Positions 31,171-40,243 of a DNA stretch of 64,000 nucleotides are shown one piece after another. A model generated the notes under the pieces. It saw nothing but the letters and a program-made list of their open reading frames with translations. It was not told where the DNA came from and did not search any database. The stretch covers positions 1 to 64,000 of the forward strand of contig JAAYRH010000029.1 of assembly GCA_012518835.1 (NCBI GenBank). Reading direction: 5' to 3'. The first letter of the stretch is position 1. Every line of letters starts with the position of its first letter. Source of the DNA: Aeromonadales bacterium (GTDB lineage Bacteria; Pseudomonadota; Gammaproteobacteria; Enterobacterales; Aeromonadaceae). Made by a program: the position numbers and the translations under genes.

Positions 31171-33108
31171 TTATAGAGGCCATACCCACAGTAACATAGG
31201 TATGGCTACCAAGATCACTAACACATCGACGGGTAAACCTAAGCGCCAATAATCGCCAAACCGAAAGCCGCCCGGCCCTAAAATAAGAGTGTTATTTTGA
31301 TGACCAATGGGCGTTAAAAAGGCGCAAGAACTCCCCACCGCCACGGCCATTAAAAAAGGATCCATGCTCACTCCTAGCTGGCTCGCGGTACCAATGGCAA
31401 TGGGACACATCACCGCCGCCGTCGCGGCATTATTCATTAAATCTGACAGATTCATGGTCACTACCAAGATCAACACTAATGCTACCACCGCATGGCCTTG
31501 CGCTACGCTGTGCAGTAAAAAATCGGCAATCAAACCAGCAGTACCCGTCGACTCCATCACTTCTGCTACGGGTATCAAAGCACCGAGCAGCACGATCACC
31601 GGCCAGTCGACGGCGTTATAGACTTGGCGAGCTGGCACCGTGCGCACTACCATCGAAACCAATACCCCAGCAGCAAATGCTACCGCTGCCGGCAGCCAAC
31701 CTAGGGCCGCGACCAAGACCGAGCCCGCCATAATCGCGGTAGCTAATAAAGCCTGTTTTTTATTCGAGATACTTAAGTCTCGCTCCGCTAAGGGTACGCA
31801 GCCATAGCTAGCGGCAAATTCGGCTATGGCTTCTGGCGCCCCTTGCATCATTAATAAGTCACCCGCACGAAACGCCTGCGCTCTTAAGCGCTTTACCGAA
31901 CGCCCCCCCTGGCGAGAAATAGCTAATAAGTTAATACCATGACGGCTACGTAGCTGAATACCTAACGCATTACGCCCTAGTAGGCTGGAGTTGGGTAAGA
32001 CCGCGAGCTCCATTAGCACTAAGTCATCATTGATATCACTTGGGCTGTCTTCATCCGGCTTTTTATCAGCTGAGGCGACGGTGGCATCCGACTCTACGTT
32101 AACCTCAGCCTTAGCGGACAGCTCCTCTGCGGAGTCGTTTTTCTGCTCCTTCTTGCTTTGTACTTGTTTTTTCTGCTCTTCCTTTTTTTCTTCGGCCTTG
32201 GCTTTCTCCTCAATGGTCGCGCTGGCCTCTTCAAGTTTCAGCCCCAGACCCGACAGCGCTTTGGTGAGAGTTTCTGCCTCTGCTTCTAGTAGCAAAATAT
32301 CACCCACACGCGTACGCCGCCTTGGGTTAGGCCGCGATACTCGCACCGAGTTTCGAATTAAACCTAGCACCTGAACATCATCACTACCCAAGGCTTCCTC
32401 AACTTCTCTTAAAGTCATGCCATCGGCTTTACTGTCTTCAGCTACTCTGGCTTCGGTAATATAAGCCCCCGAGTCAAAGCTCCCTCCACTGGCTTGTTTG
32501 CGCCCTGGCACTAGGCGCCAACCAATCAAGGTGACAAACGCAATCCCGACCACCGCTACCGTTAAACCAACCGGCGTAAAGTCAAACATATTAAAACCAC
32601 TGTGGCCGTTACTCTTACGAAAACCCGAAACGATTAAATTCGAAGGGGTACCAATTAGAGTGGTCATGCCGCCTAAAATAGTGCCAAAAGAGAGTGGCAT
32701 CAGCACTTTACCTGGGGCTATTTGTTGGCGCTGAGCCATTTGGATGGCTACTGGCATCAATAACGCCAGTGCGCCCACGTTATTCATAAAAGCCGATAAC
32801 GCCGCGCCCGTAGCGGTTAGCGCGGCGATGGATAAGGTGGGGCCTGCCTGAGTAGGCAGTAGTACCCTTGTGAGTCCATCTACCGCCCCGGAGTTTTGTA
32901 ACCCTTTACTCAGCACTAACACCAGCGCTACGGTCACCACCGCCGGATGGCTAAATCCTTCAAAGGCCTGCTCAGCCGGTAGTAAACCGGTGAGCACACA
33001 GGCGAGTAATGCTGCCCCCGCTACCATATCGTGGCGCCAGCGCCCCCAAAAAAATAGCACCATGGTGGATAATAAAATCACGAGAATTGTTATTTGAGCA
33101 GAGTTCAT
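31171..33108 (-). CDS. SLC13/DASS-type permease with two RCK_C (TrkA-C) domains and a charged insert
   Basis: This 645-residue protein has N-terminal membrane spans (about 1-200, with the family motif GTILGGMTTLIGTPSNLIVSG), two cytoplasmic TrkA-C domains (about 215-290 and 365-440), and a second membrane half with the matching motif NNAATAAVMCPIAIG and AFLTPIGHQNNTLILGPGG. The layout is that of SLC13 CitT/YbiR-like anion permeases. Between the TrkA-C domains lies a roughly 70-residue Lys/Glu/Ala/Ser-rich segment (32023-32236) that I do not know from the family. AGGAG lies nine bases before the ATG at 33108. The substrate cannot be named from sequence. Confidence 0.82.
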   Translation of the reverse strand: MNSAQITILVILLSTMVLFFWGRWRHDMVAGAALLACVLTGLLPAEQAFEGFSHPAVVTVALVLVLSKGLQNSGAVDGLTRVLLPTQAGPTLSIAALTATGAALSAFMNNVGALALLMPVAIQMAQRQQIAPGKVLMPLSFGTILGGMTTLIGTPSNLIVSGFRKSNGHSGFNMFDFTPVGLTVAVVGIAFVTLIGWRLVPGRKQASGGSFDSGAYITEARVAEDSKADGMTLREVEEALGSDDVQVLGLIRNSVRVSRPNPRRRTRVGDILLLEAEAETLTKALSGLGLKLEEASATIEEKAKAEEKKEEQKKQVQSKKEQKNDSAEELSAKAEVNVESDATVASADKKPDEDSPSDINDDLVLMELAVLPNSSLLGRNALGIQLRSRHGINLLAISRQGGRSVKRLRAQAFRAGDLLMMQGAPEAIAEFAASYGCVPLAERDLSISNKKQALLATAIMAGSVLVAALGWLPAAVAFAAGVLVSMVVRTVPARQVYNAVDWPVIVLLGALIPVAEVMESTGTAGLIADFLLHSVAQGHAVVALVLILVVTMNLSDLMNNAATAAVMCPIAIGTASQLGVSMDPFLMAVAVGSSCAFLTPIGHQNNTLILGPGGFRFGDYWRLGLPVDVLVILVAIPMLLWVWPL

Positions 33109-33381
33109 CAAGGGTAACTCCTAGGCAAAAAAACAGGCTCAGTTAGCGCCTTTAAACGAACCTGATTAAGTCCGCAACCTATTTACCCTATCCGTGAGGG
33201 TGTCTTGCTCATAGTGCCACTGCCAATAAATAATACCTAGCACAAACACACTAAATATCTGTTAATCATCTGATTATAAAGAATTAACTCTTACTTTCAG
33301 TGCACTAGCTAACGGTTAACAACAGTGGTTTTTAGCGGCGGGGCACGCTAAGATCATTTTTTTATAGCAACGGTAAGACTT

Positions 33382-34224
33382 ATGTTAAAGCTGGGTGATT
33401 ACAATTTACTGCCCCTCGTCGCACTTGATGATAAAGGGGGCTGGCTCGCCGCTGAGCCTTATGGCGAGCTGTTTATCCCTAAACGCCAGCTAAGTGCCCA
33501 GAGCCAGGTGGGCGATGAGGTGCGAGTATTCCTGTATTTAGATGCAGATTTAGCCCCGGTGATTACCACCGCTTCGCCCAAAGCTTGCGCCGGTCAGTTT
33601 GCCTGTTTAAAAGTGGTCGATAGCAACCGATTAGGCGCCTTTTTAGACTGGGGAATGAAAAAAGATATTTTTGTCCCTGAGCGCAATCAAGCTCACCCTA
33701 TGGAAATAGGCTACGACTATGTTGTATATGTCTATTTAGATCATGAAGGACGCATGGTCGCCAGCAGTAAAATCGACAGTTTTCTGGCGTCGCCACCCGC
33801 CGATATGCGCCCCGGCCAAGCGGTTGAATTACTGATTGCCGAGCCCACCCAGCTGGGGTTTAAAGCCATTGTTGATGGTCAATATGGCGGCTTACTCTAT
33901 CGCTCCGACTTATCGCGCTCTTTGCCAGTAGGCTTCACCACCTCGGGCTATATCAAGCAAGTGCGCTTTGATAATAAGATTGATTTAACGCTGTTTAAAT
34001 CGGGGCCGGGCACCGTCGATGAAGCAACGGAAACCGTGTTTGCCCAATTAATTCAAGCCGGTGGCTTTATGCCGGTAAATGATAAAACCGATCCGGATAC
34101 GCTATTTCGCTTATTTAGCATTAGCAAAGGCACCTTTAAAAAAGCCATTGGCGGCTTGTACAAGCAAGGTCGCATTGTGATAGAAAGCGATGGTATTCGT
34201 ACCACCAAACAAAATGACCAATAA
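33382..34224 (+). CDS. S1-like RNA-binding protein, CvfB/YitL family
   Basis: The 280-residue protein has the CvfB arrangement: three tandem S1-type OB-folds (about 1-65, 66-130, 140-210; FACLKVVDSNRLGAFLDWG is the characteristic second-domain start) and a C-terminal winged helix (LFRLFSISKGTFKKAIGGLYKQGRI). In staphylococci CvfB binds RNA and affects virulence gene expression; the role in gammaproteobacteria is not known. It appears to be monocistronic. Confidence 0.85.
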   Translation: MLKLGDYNLLPLVALDDKGGWLAAEPYGELFIPKRQLSAQSQVGDEVRVFLYLDADLAPVITTASPKACAGQFACLKVVDSNRLGAFLDWGMKKDIFVPERNQAHPMEIGYDYVVYVYLDHEGRMVASSKIDSFLASPPADMRPGQAVELLIAEPTQLGFKAIVDGQYGGLLYRSDLSRSLPVGFTTSGYIKQVRFDNKIDLTLFKSGPGTVDEATETVFAQLIQAGGFMPVNDKTDPDTLFRLFSISKGTFKKAIGGLYKQGRIVIESDGIRTTKQNDQ

Positions 34225-34302
34225 AGATTTCGCCCACTCTCTGTAGAGTTATATGTTTGCTGTTAACGCAGCCGTTCAGTACAACCATGAGGTTTATTAG
34301 TG

Positions 34303-35292
34303 ATGACCCAAGCAATAAGAATCGCCATCGCCGGCTATGGCAACCTAGGCCGAGGAGCAGAGGCTGCTATTAAGAAATGCCCAGATATGGAATTAGTAGC
34401 CGTGTTTAGTCGCCGTGATCCTGCCAGCGTCACCCTATTAGACAGTGCGGTGCCCGTGTATGCCATGGATGAAATTGAACAATTTCAAGATAAAGTCGAT
34501 GTATTGATCTTATGCGGGGGCTCGCGTACCGATCTGCCCGAACAAGGGCCATACTTAGCGGGGCTGTTTAACACCGTCGACAGCTTTGATACCCATGCCA
34601 AGGTGCCGGAGTATTTTGCCGCCCTCGATAAGCCTGCCCAAGCGGCGGGAAAAGTAGCGCTGTTATCAGTAGGTTGGGATCCGGGCCTATTTTCCTTAAA
34701 CCGCTTATTTGGCGAAGCTATTTTACCTGATGGCGAAACCTACAGCTTTTGGGGCAAAGGCTTAAGCCAAGGCCACTCTGATGCGGTGCGTCGCGTGCCC
34801 GGTGTTAAGTCGGGGGTACAATATACGCTTCCCTCCGAGTCAGCGATGGCACGGGTACGTAATGGCGAGCAGCCCACCCTGACTACCCGTGAAAAACACA
34901 CTCGTGAGTGTTTTATCGTGCTTGAAGACGGTGCCAGTGCGGATGAAGTGAAAGAAGCGATTGTCACTATGCCTGACTATTTTGCCGACTTTGACACCAC
35001 AGTGAACTTTATTGATGACGCCACCTTTAGCCAAGAGCACAGCAGCATGCCCCACGGGGGTTTTGTGATCCGTAGCGGCGTGAGCGGCGAAGAGCATCAC
35101 CAACAGGTGATGGAGTTTTCATTAAAGCTCGGCAGCAACCCAGAGTTTACCGCCAGTGTGCTAGTAGCGTATGCAAGAGCGGTACATAAGCTCAGCTTAG
35201 CCGGAGAGCGCGGCGCTAAAAGCGTGCTCGATGTGGCTCCGGGTTTGTTATCTCCTAAGTCCCCAGCACAGCTGCGCAAAGAATTGCTGTAA
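34303..35292 (+). CDS. ddh: meso-Diaminopimelate D-dehydrogenase
   Basis: Ddh reductively aminates tetrahydrodipicolinate to meso-diaminopimelate with NADPH and ammonia in one step, bypassing the DapC/D/E/F route. The 329-residue protein has the Rossmann motif IAGYGNLGRGAE, the substrate region SVGWDPGLFSLNRL and KGLSQGHSDAVRRV, and the C-terminal dimer end. Homologues occur in Corynebacterium, Bacteroidetes and scattered proteobacteria. The ATG at 34303 has GAGG 10 bases upstream; a GTG one codon earlier is also possible. It is a single gene closed by a strong terminator. Confidence 0.9.
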   Translation: MTQAIRIAIAGYGNLGRGAEAAIKKCPDMELVAVFSRRDPASVTLLDSAVPVYAMDEIEQFQDKVDVLILCGGSRTDLPEQGPYLAGLFNTVDSFDTHAKVPEYFAALDKPAQAAGKVALLSVGWDPGLFSLNRLFGEAILPDGETYSFWGKGLSQGHSDAVRRVPGVKSGVQYTLPSESAMARVRNGEQPTLTTREKHTRECFIVLEDGASADEVKEAIVTMPDYFADFDTTVNFIDDATFSQEHSSMPHGGFVIRSGVSGEEHHQQVMEFSLKLGSNPEFTASVLVAYARAVHKLSLAGERGAKSVLDVAPGLLSPKSPAQLRKELL

Positions 35293-35325
35293 ACCGGTTT
35301 TAACAATCCGTGTAAAAATGATAAT

Positions 35326-35351
35326 AAAAACACCGCTTAAGCGGTGTTTTT
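35326..35351. terminator. Bidirectional terminator between ddh and yqcA
   Basis: AAAAACACCGC (35326-35336) pairs with GCGGTGTTTTT (35341-35351) around TTAA, with A and T runs suited to both directions. Confidence 0.9.
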
Positions 35352-35362
35352 ATTTGGCTAGC

Positions 35363-35803
35363 TTACAACTTTTCTATCCAACTACTTAACCATGCTAGCG
35401 CCGGCTCTTCGGGCTCAAGGGTTTCACCCGCATCTATTTTTAGCATCTCAGCGAGTGGTTGTGCTTCTAGCTCTTGCAACAGTGCATTAAACTGCACCCC
35501 CGCCCCGCAAAAATTATCGTAGCTCGAGTCCCCCAGTGCCACTAAACCATAGCGCAATTGGGGGATCGGCGGACACCGGTCTTGGATTTCCATAAATAAC
35601 GGCAATAAGTCCGGCGGTAATTCTCCTTGTCCCGTGGTGGAGGTGACAATTAACCACGGATGGCTGACATCTAGCTCAGACAAAGTGACTTCTTCATGAA
35701 AGTTGACGGTATGTCCGGCTGCTACTAATGCTTCTTCTAAGCTTTCTGCCACTAAGATAGCCGCTCCATAAACACTGCCTACGATCACTTCTATGGCCGC
35801 CAT
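35363..35803 (-). CDS. yqcA: Flavodoxin-like protein YqcA (MioC family)
   Basis: A 146-residue short-chain flavodoxin with the FMN phosphate loop GSVYGAAILVAE, the 50s loop TSTTGQGELPPDL and the 90s loop LGDSSYDNFCGAG. MioC and YqcA are close relatives; I call YqcA because it ends the yqcC-truC-yqcA cluster, as in E. coli, instead of standing at the chromosome origin beside mnmG. CAGGAG precedes the ATG. The physiological partner is not established. Confidence 0.88.
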   Translation of the reverse strand: MAAIEVIVGSVYGAAILVAESLEEALVAAGHTVNFHEEVTLSELDVSHPWLIVTSTTGQGELPPDLLPLFMEIQDRCPPIPQLRYGLVALGDSSYDNFCGAGVQFNALLQELEAQPLAEMLKIDAGETLEPEEPALAWLSSWIEKL

Positions 35804-35873
35804 AATGACTCCTGTTTATATAAAGATATGTTAGCTCTGATAGCTTACTCACAATCAACAGAATTGCTCAACG

Positions 35874-36695
35874 TTAGTCTAAAAATGACGACTCAAACGC
35901 TGCCTGCCAAGCAAACTCTGTGAGCAGTTGCTGCCATGATGTATCTAGCGGCGCGCTAATACGCAGTGGTTCACCACTCATCGGATGGGCCAAGTGAAGT
36001 TGCCGAGCATGCAACAGCATTCTGTCACAGCCATAATGCTCGCGAAAAAACCGATTATGGCGCCCATCCCCGTGCGTGCTATCTCCAACAATGGGATGAA
36101 AAATATGACGCAAATGGCGACGCAACTGGTGCTTGCGGCCGGTTTCGGGGCGCAGCGCCACTAGGCTATAGCGGCTAGTAGTATGCTTTTTAGACACGGC
36201 AAACGGCAGCTCAATTTGTGCCAGCGCTCGCCAATGAGTAATGGCCGCTTGCGCTGGCTTATCAAGCGCAGTGTACTTATCAGCAATATCATCTAATTGA
36301 TGACTCAAGGCATAATCAATGGTGCCTTTTGGCTCAGGTAAATAGCCACGCACAATAGCGAGATAGTCTTTATCGATAGCGTGGTCACTAAAGGCCTCAC
36401 TTAACGTCCGAGCCACAGCCGCATTTTTAGCAAACAACAACACGCCCGAGGTAGGACGGTCGAGCCGATGCACCGGAAATACCCGACAGCCCACTAAGTT
36501 GCGAGTCATTTGCAACGCAAATTGAGTTTCGTCTTTGTCTAGCCAGCTGCGATGCACTAATAATCCTGCGGGCTTATTGATGGCGACCATAGCGTCATCT
36601 TCATAAAGCAATGACAGCTCAGATGGAGCACTCGTCAAGTCTGGCTCAGTTAACTCAGGCTTCACGGATAACCGGCTGCCCTGATAAGGCTTCAT
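35874..36695 (-). CDS. truC: tRNA pseudouridine synthase C
   Basis: TruC makes pseudouridine 65 in tRNA-Ile and tRNA-Asp. The 273-residue protein is an RluA-type synthase with the catalytic-Asp motif HRLDRPTSGVLLFAKN (near residue 77), NKPAGLLVHRSWLDKDE upstream, and the RLRxHxR-like RKHQLRRHLRHIFHPIVGDSTHG. The start is uncertain: the ATG at 36695 has no ribosome site and overlaps yqcC by 41 bp. A GTG at 36665, or a start nearer SLLYEDD, would fit the E. coli length better. It is translated in the yqcC-truC-yqcA operon. Confidence 0.93.
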   Translation of the reverse strand: MKPYQGSRLSVKPELTEPDLTSAPSELSLLYEDDAMVAINKPAGLLVHRSWLDKDETQFALQMTRNLVGCRVFPVHRLDRPTSGVLLFAKNAAVARTLSEAFSDHAIDKDYLAIVRGYLPEPKGTIDYALSHQLDDIADKYTALDKPAQAAITHWRALAQIELPFAVSKKHTTSRYSLVALRPETGRKHQLRRHLRHIFHPIVGDSTHGDGRHNRFFREHYGCDRMLLHARQLHLAHPMSGEPLRISAPLDTSWQQLLTEFAWQAAFESSFLD

Positions 36696-36990
36696 CTAGC
36701 TGGGCAATCGCTTCTGTTAAGGCCGTAGTGTCTTCTGGCATACATTTAAAGGTTTCAAACGCCATCGGATACACGGCAATATTACTTGGTAACGGCATCT
36801 TGGCATCCAGCATGGCGCGTAAGCGCGCTAACAGTACGAACTGTAGCCACTGACTAAAGTCGAGGGTGTCTAAACAAAAAGGTTCACTACTGGCGAGAGC
36901 TTCGGCACCGGGGTGGGTGGTTTCCCACCATGCTAAGGCTTTTAACTCTATTTCAATGGCATCTAATAATGAATAGTGGTGAGCTGACAT
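36655..36990 (-). CDS. yqcC: YqcC family protein
   Basis: The 111-residue protein fits the YqcC family (LDAIEIELKALAWWE, FCLDTLDFSQWLQFVLLARL, MPLPSNIAVYPMAFE). Its structure is helical in known members and the function unknown. Start 36990 has AGAGGAT upstream; the longer frame to 37053 is unsupported. First gene of the truC operon and divergent from the DUF3549 gene. Confidence 0.9.
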   Translation of the reverse strand: MSAHHYSLLDAIEIELKALAWWETTHPGAEALASSEPFCLDTLDFSQWLQFVLLARLRAMLDAKMPLPSNIAVYPMAFETFKCMPEDTTALTEAIAQLDEALSGQPVIREA

Positions 36991-37087
36991 AGGTAACATC
37001 CTCTTAAAACGGCGACTACTATACCATCTTGGGTAGCAACTCCCTATAATCAAGCCCCCTGTTCATCACTAGGTGGTAAAAAACCCG

Positions 37088-38140
37088 ATGCAAATAGACT
37101 CCTTGAGTGACTTTCTAACCCAGGCCGGCACCGAGTTTCGCCTGTATGATCTTGGTCGGCGCTTACAACCCCTCACCGCACCCGATTTTTTAGCCATTGA
37201 AGCCAATCAAAGACCCTACCCTTGGCCATTACAGCGCCATGCGTGGTTAGCAGTATGTTATTGGCAAAATAAAGCCTCTGCTACCCCCTATGTGTGGTTT
37301 TTAAAGCTGCCCTTGGATGAGCGTGGTTTATTTAATAATGGCGCCGTTAAACACTTTTTAGCCGCGTTAGTTGAGCAGCTGGGTGATAATTTAAGTGCTG
37401 AGCTCACCGAGCAGCAACAAGCAAGGCTTGCTGAAACTCCGTTTACGTTTCAACCCACGCCAGACAAGCTGGCCGCCTTTCATGCCCGATTGCGCCTTGA
37501 GTTAGGCTTAGCGCCCTCCGGCTTTTACCAAGGCGCACGAACCTACTTAATGGCGCCAGAGCTACAAGACTGGCAACAGCTGGGCTTACAAGGCTTAGCC
37601 GATGTTAGTGCCCGTTTATCACAAGATACCGAGTTAGCCCGCCATCTCGGCCAGCAGTTTTTTACTTTGCCCGAGCCGGTCCAAAACGCCTTATTAAATC
37701 AATGGCAGCACCAAGAGCTTCCGCAAGCGCTAACTGAACAATTACTCAATGCAATTAACACCGAGCTGGAGCGCCAAGCCCCCGATCATGAGCGCATTGC
37801 GTTGTTGCTGGGTGCCACCGCAGGTAGCCCTAACTTTAGCGCGCGCTCCAAAAAAATAGCCAGCCTGCTGACCGTGGCGCCCAGCCAAGCGTTGATGCTG
37901 ACACTGACGGCGCGATTATGGCAAGAGCTGACCGACGAAACCCTGTTACTAAGTTATTTAGAGCAACTCGCTCAGCTGCACAGCGAGATGTTTAATGGCT
38001 TATTTGCCGAGTTAGTCACTCTGCCGGCGTTACGCCCGCTAATTTTGACTAATCTGCATAATTCCGAGTTATCGCCTGCCCTGACGCACGCCATGGGACA
38101 GCTATTTTCAGGCTTAACAGCGGCTGATGCTCATGACTGA
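37088..38140 (+). CDS. DUF3549 family protein
   Basis: A 350-residue soluble protein beginning MQIDSLSDFLTQAGTEFRLYD followed by LGRRL and PYPWPLQRHAWLAVCYW, which are features of DUF3549 proteins of Vibrio, Shewanella and Aeromonas. The C-terminal half is leucine- and alanine-rich helical repeat-like sequence. Function unknown. AGGTGG lies 11 bases before the ATG used; a GTG at 37073 is a weaker alternative. It heads a three-gene run with DUF3301 and a coiled-coil protein, overlapping the next start by about eight bases. Confidence 0.8.
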   Translation: MQIDSLSDFLTQAGTEFRLYDLGRRLQPLTAPDFLAIEANQRPYPWPLQRHAWLAVCYWQNKASATPYVWFLKLPLDERGLFNNGAVKHFLAALVEQLGDNLSAELTEQQQARLAETPFTFQPTPDKLAAFHARLRLELGLAPSGFYQGARTYLMAPELQDWQQLGLQGLADVSARLSQDTELARHLGQQFFTLPEPVQNALLNQWQHQELPQALTEQLLNAINTELERQAPDHERIALLLGATAGSPNFSARSKKIASLLTVAPSQALMLTLTARLWQELTDETLLLSYLEQLAQLHSEMFNGLFAELVTLPALRPLILTNLHNSELSPALTHAMGQLFSGLTAADAHD

Positions 38141-38426
38141 GTTGCTGGCTATTTTAGCCTTAGTAATATTTGGTGCCGGCTACTGGCAAGTTCGGCGGCA
38201 AAGCGAGTTTGCGCGCCTTTGGCTCACTCGCTATTGCAAACAGCAAGACTTTCAATTGTTAAGCGTGTATCGCTATCGTTATCAATGGCAAAATCGCCGT
38301 TTAGTAGCCTGTTTTCATTTTGAGTTTAGTCATGATGGTTTACAACAAGATGAAGGCAAAGCGTGGCTGGCCGGACAAACTGTATTAAAAGTGTGGTTAC
38401 CGGTATTACGAGAGCTCGGAGCCTAA
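38133..38426 (+). CDS. DUF3301 family small membrane-anchored protein
   Basis: The 97-residue product has one N-terminal membrane span (about 4-18), then a basic region (QVRRQSEFARLWLTRYCKQQDFQLLSV) and FHFEFSHDG, the pattern of DUF3301. Its start lies within the last codons of the DUF3549 gene, and its stop is directly followed by the next ATG, so the three are coupled. An ATG at 38127 adds two residues. Function unknown. Confidence 0.78.
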   Translation: MTELLAILALVIFGAGYWQVRRQSEFARLWLTRYCKQQDFQLLSVYRYRYQWQNRRLVACFHFEFSHDGLQQDEGKAWLAGQTVLKVWLPVLRELGA

Positions 38427-38705
38427 ATGTCAGAGCAAGTCATTCTTGATACAATCGCCCGTTTGGCCGACGAGGGGAAACCCATTACCACTGCCGCCGT
38501 CAAAGCGCGTCTAAACAGACGCGTAAACATGGCACAGCTTATCCAGCTAGTGGGCCAGTATAAGCACGCGCCGCAACCATTAGCCCAGCGGATATCTGCT
38601 AGTATTGAGCAGGAGTCTACTGCAGAAGCCAGATTAGTGGAGCGCATCGCGACTCTTGAAGAAAAAGTTGCTCGGTTAGAACGCCAGCTAGCAGCTTTGA
38701 GCTAA
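38427..38705 (+). CDS. Small winged-helix-like protein with C-terminal coiled coil (unknown function)
   Basis: A 92-residue protein whose ATG follows directly on the DUF3301 stop, with GGAG five bases before. Residues 1-45 (ILDTIARLADEGKPITTAAV, then ARLNRRVNMAQLIQLV) look like the small winged helix found at the start of KfrA-type DNA-binding proteins. Residues 62-90 (ARLVERIATLEEKVARLERQL) have perfect leucine-type heptads, implying dimers. It overlaps the end of convergent syd by 18 bp. I cannot name a family; DNA binding is inferred. Confidence 0.7.
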   Translation: MSEQVILDTIARLADEGKPITTAAVKARLNRRVNMAQLIQLVGQYKHAPQPLAQRISASIEQESTAEARLVERIATLEEKVARLERQLAALS

Positions 38706-39242
38706 GGCTTTCTCGCCCGGCTCTAAGCGGTGTAAAAACTGCACTAAGCTAGGTGCTAACACACCGATCCGCCCTTTGCCTAGCTGTTCTAACCACACTT
38801 CCCCACTGTCATTGGCTAAGGTAACTAGCTGTTGCTCATTGGCAGTGGTGGCTATAAACCAGCTAGCAGGCAATTTGAGCTTAGTCATCATCAGCTGATG
38901 AGCTATTTGATTTTCTTGTAAACGAGCAAAGTCGCGCTCATTCCACGGCTGTAATAACGTCAAAAATAGGCCTTTAAAACAACCGGGCACATGTCCGGCA
39001 TAGTAACGACCAAACAAGGCACTTAAGTCAGGATGCACTTGCATATCTAGCGCGTGGGCCACATTATCAAAAGCATCGGCTTCGGGCTTTAACCAAGGGC
39101 GCCAGCCGACTCGGCCTTGTTGCGCAGGTAGCAGCTCGGCCGGCGAAGAAAATTCAGGGTCATAGTCTATCAGCGGCAGACCCGCGAGCCGTTGGTAGCG
39201 GCTAAACAGCTCGGCGAGCGCGCTCACCACTTGATCTTGCAT
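38688..39242 (-). CDS. syd: SecY-interacting protein Syd
   Basis: Syd is a peripheral membrane protein that binds SecY and can proofread translocon integrity. The 184-residue protein has the family features PEFSSPAELLPAQQGRVGWRP, YYAGHVPGCF and LQPWNERDFARLQENQIAHQ. Its neighbours queF and, nearby, truC/yqcC are the same as in E. coli. The 3' end overlaps the convergent coiled-coil gene. Confidence 0.93.
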   Translation of the reverse strand: MQDQVVSALAELFSRYQRLAGLPLIDYDPEFSSPAELLPAQQGRVGWRPWLKPEADAFDNVAHALDMQVHPDLSALFGRYYAGHVPGCFKGLFLTLLQPWNERDFARLQENQIAHQLMMTKLKLPASWFIATTANEQQLVTLANDSGEVWLEQLGKGRIGVLAPSLVQFLHRLEPGEKALAQSC

Positions 39243-39296
39243 TGGAATGTCTCACAATAAGCTAAGTTTCTCTATTCTACTTAACCGGACTTTTAA

Positions 39297-40148
39297 ATGA
39301 CACCCGAGCAAAAATACCAAACCAACCCCGCCCTAGCCGACTTACCTCTTGGCAAGTCCAGTCAATATATAGATAAATACGATGCCAGCTTGCTCGAAGG
39401 CCTGCCGCGCAGCCTAAATCGAGATGAATTAGGGTTAGATGAAAATGCACTGCCCTTTGCCGGTGAAGATCTGTGGAATTTATATGAGCTTTCTTGGTTA
39501 AACCGTAAAGGTAAACCGGTAGTGGCGATGGGTGAAGTGCGAGTGTCAGCCAAAAGTCTTAATATTATTGAGTCTAAGTCCTTTAAGCTCTACCTCAATA
39601 GCTTTAACCAAAGCCAATTTGAAAGTTTAGAAGAAGTCAGTGATATTTTAACTCGCGACTTAAGCTTGTGTGCTCAAGGCGCGGTAAAAGTAAAAATCTA
39701 TGACTTACAAGCTGCGCCCAGTCAGTTTGGCGTCTTACCTGGACATTGCATCGACGATCAAGATATTGAGATCAATCAATATCAACCCGATTTATCTTTA
39801 TTGAGCAAAGCCACCGATAACGAAGAGGTCAGTGAAACCCTACACTCTCATCTGCTAAAGTCTAACTGCTTAGTTACCAGCCAACCGGACTGGGGCAGTA
39901 TTATGATCCGCTACCGTGGCCCTCGTATTCGCCGTGATGCTTTATTACGTTACTTGGTGTCTTTTCGCCAGCACAATGAGTTTCATGAACAATGCGTAGA
40001 GCGCATTTTTATGGACTTACAAACTCATTGCCAACCCAGCGAACTCACCGTGTATGCCCGTTATACTCGCCGAGGTGGCCTAGATATTAACCCTTATCGC
40101 AGCAGTATCTCTGGCAAAGCCGCCAATGTGCGTTTACAGCGCCAATAA
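39297..40148 (+). CDS. queF: NADPH-dependent 7-cyano-7-deazaguanine reductase QueF
   Basis: QueF reduces preQ0 to preQ1 in queuosine synthesis. The 283-residue protein is the long, two-domain (YqcD-type) tunnel-fold form: an N-terminal half with [12 protein letters not shown] and [15 protein letters not shown], and a C-terminal half with the catalytic Cys in [16 protein letters not shown], the Glu/His of [15 protein letters not shown] and [14 protein letters not shown]. It is divergent from syd as in enterobacteria. No preQ1 riboswitch is evident in the 54-bp gap. Confidence 0.96.
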   Translation: MTPEQKYQTNPALADLPLGKSSQYIDKYDASLLEGLPRSLNRDELGLDENALPFAGEDLWNLYELSWLNRKGKPVVAMGEVRVSAKSLNIIESKSFKLYLNSFNQSQFESLEEVSDILTRDLSLCAQGAVKVKIYDLQAAPSQFGVLPGHCIDDQDIEINQYQPDLSLLSKATDNEEVSETLHSHLLKSNCLVTSQPDWGSIMIRYRGPRIRRDALLRYLVSFRQHNEFHEQCVERIFMDLQTHCQPSELTVYARYTRRGGLDINPYRSSISGKAANVRLQRQ

Positions 40149-40243
40149 TCACTTACCAAGGCCGGTGGATGTGCGCCATTCACTAGACTCTGTTCGGCCA
40201 GCTCCGTAAACTAGCCCTCTAATTATTAGTCGGTATTGTTATT

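Noticed and set aside
31991-32374. Plus-strand Ser-rich 127-codon frame inside the SLC13 gene
   Set aside because: It mirrors the Lys/Glu-rich insert on the other strand, with no independent start signal or homology.
39243-39296. preQ1 riboswitch before queF
   Set aside because: The gap is only 54 bp, shared with divergent syd, and contains no C-rich stem-loop plus A-rich tail of a preQ1-I element.
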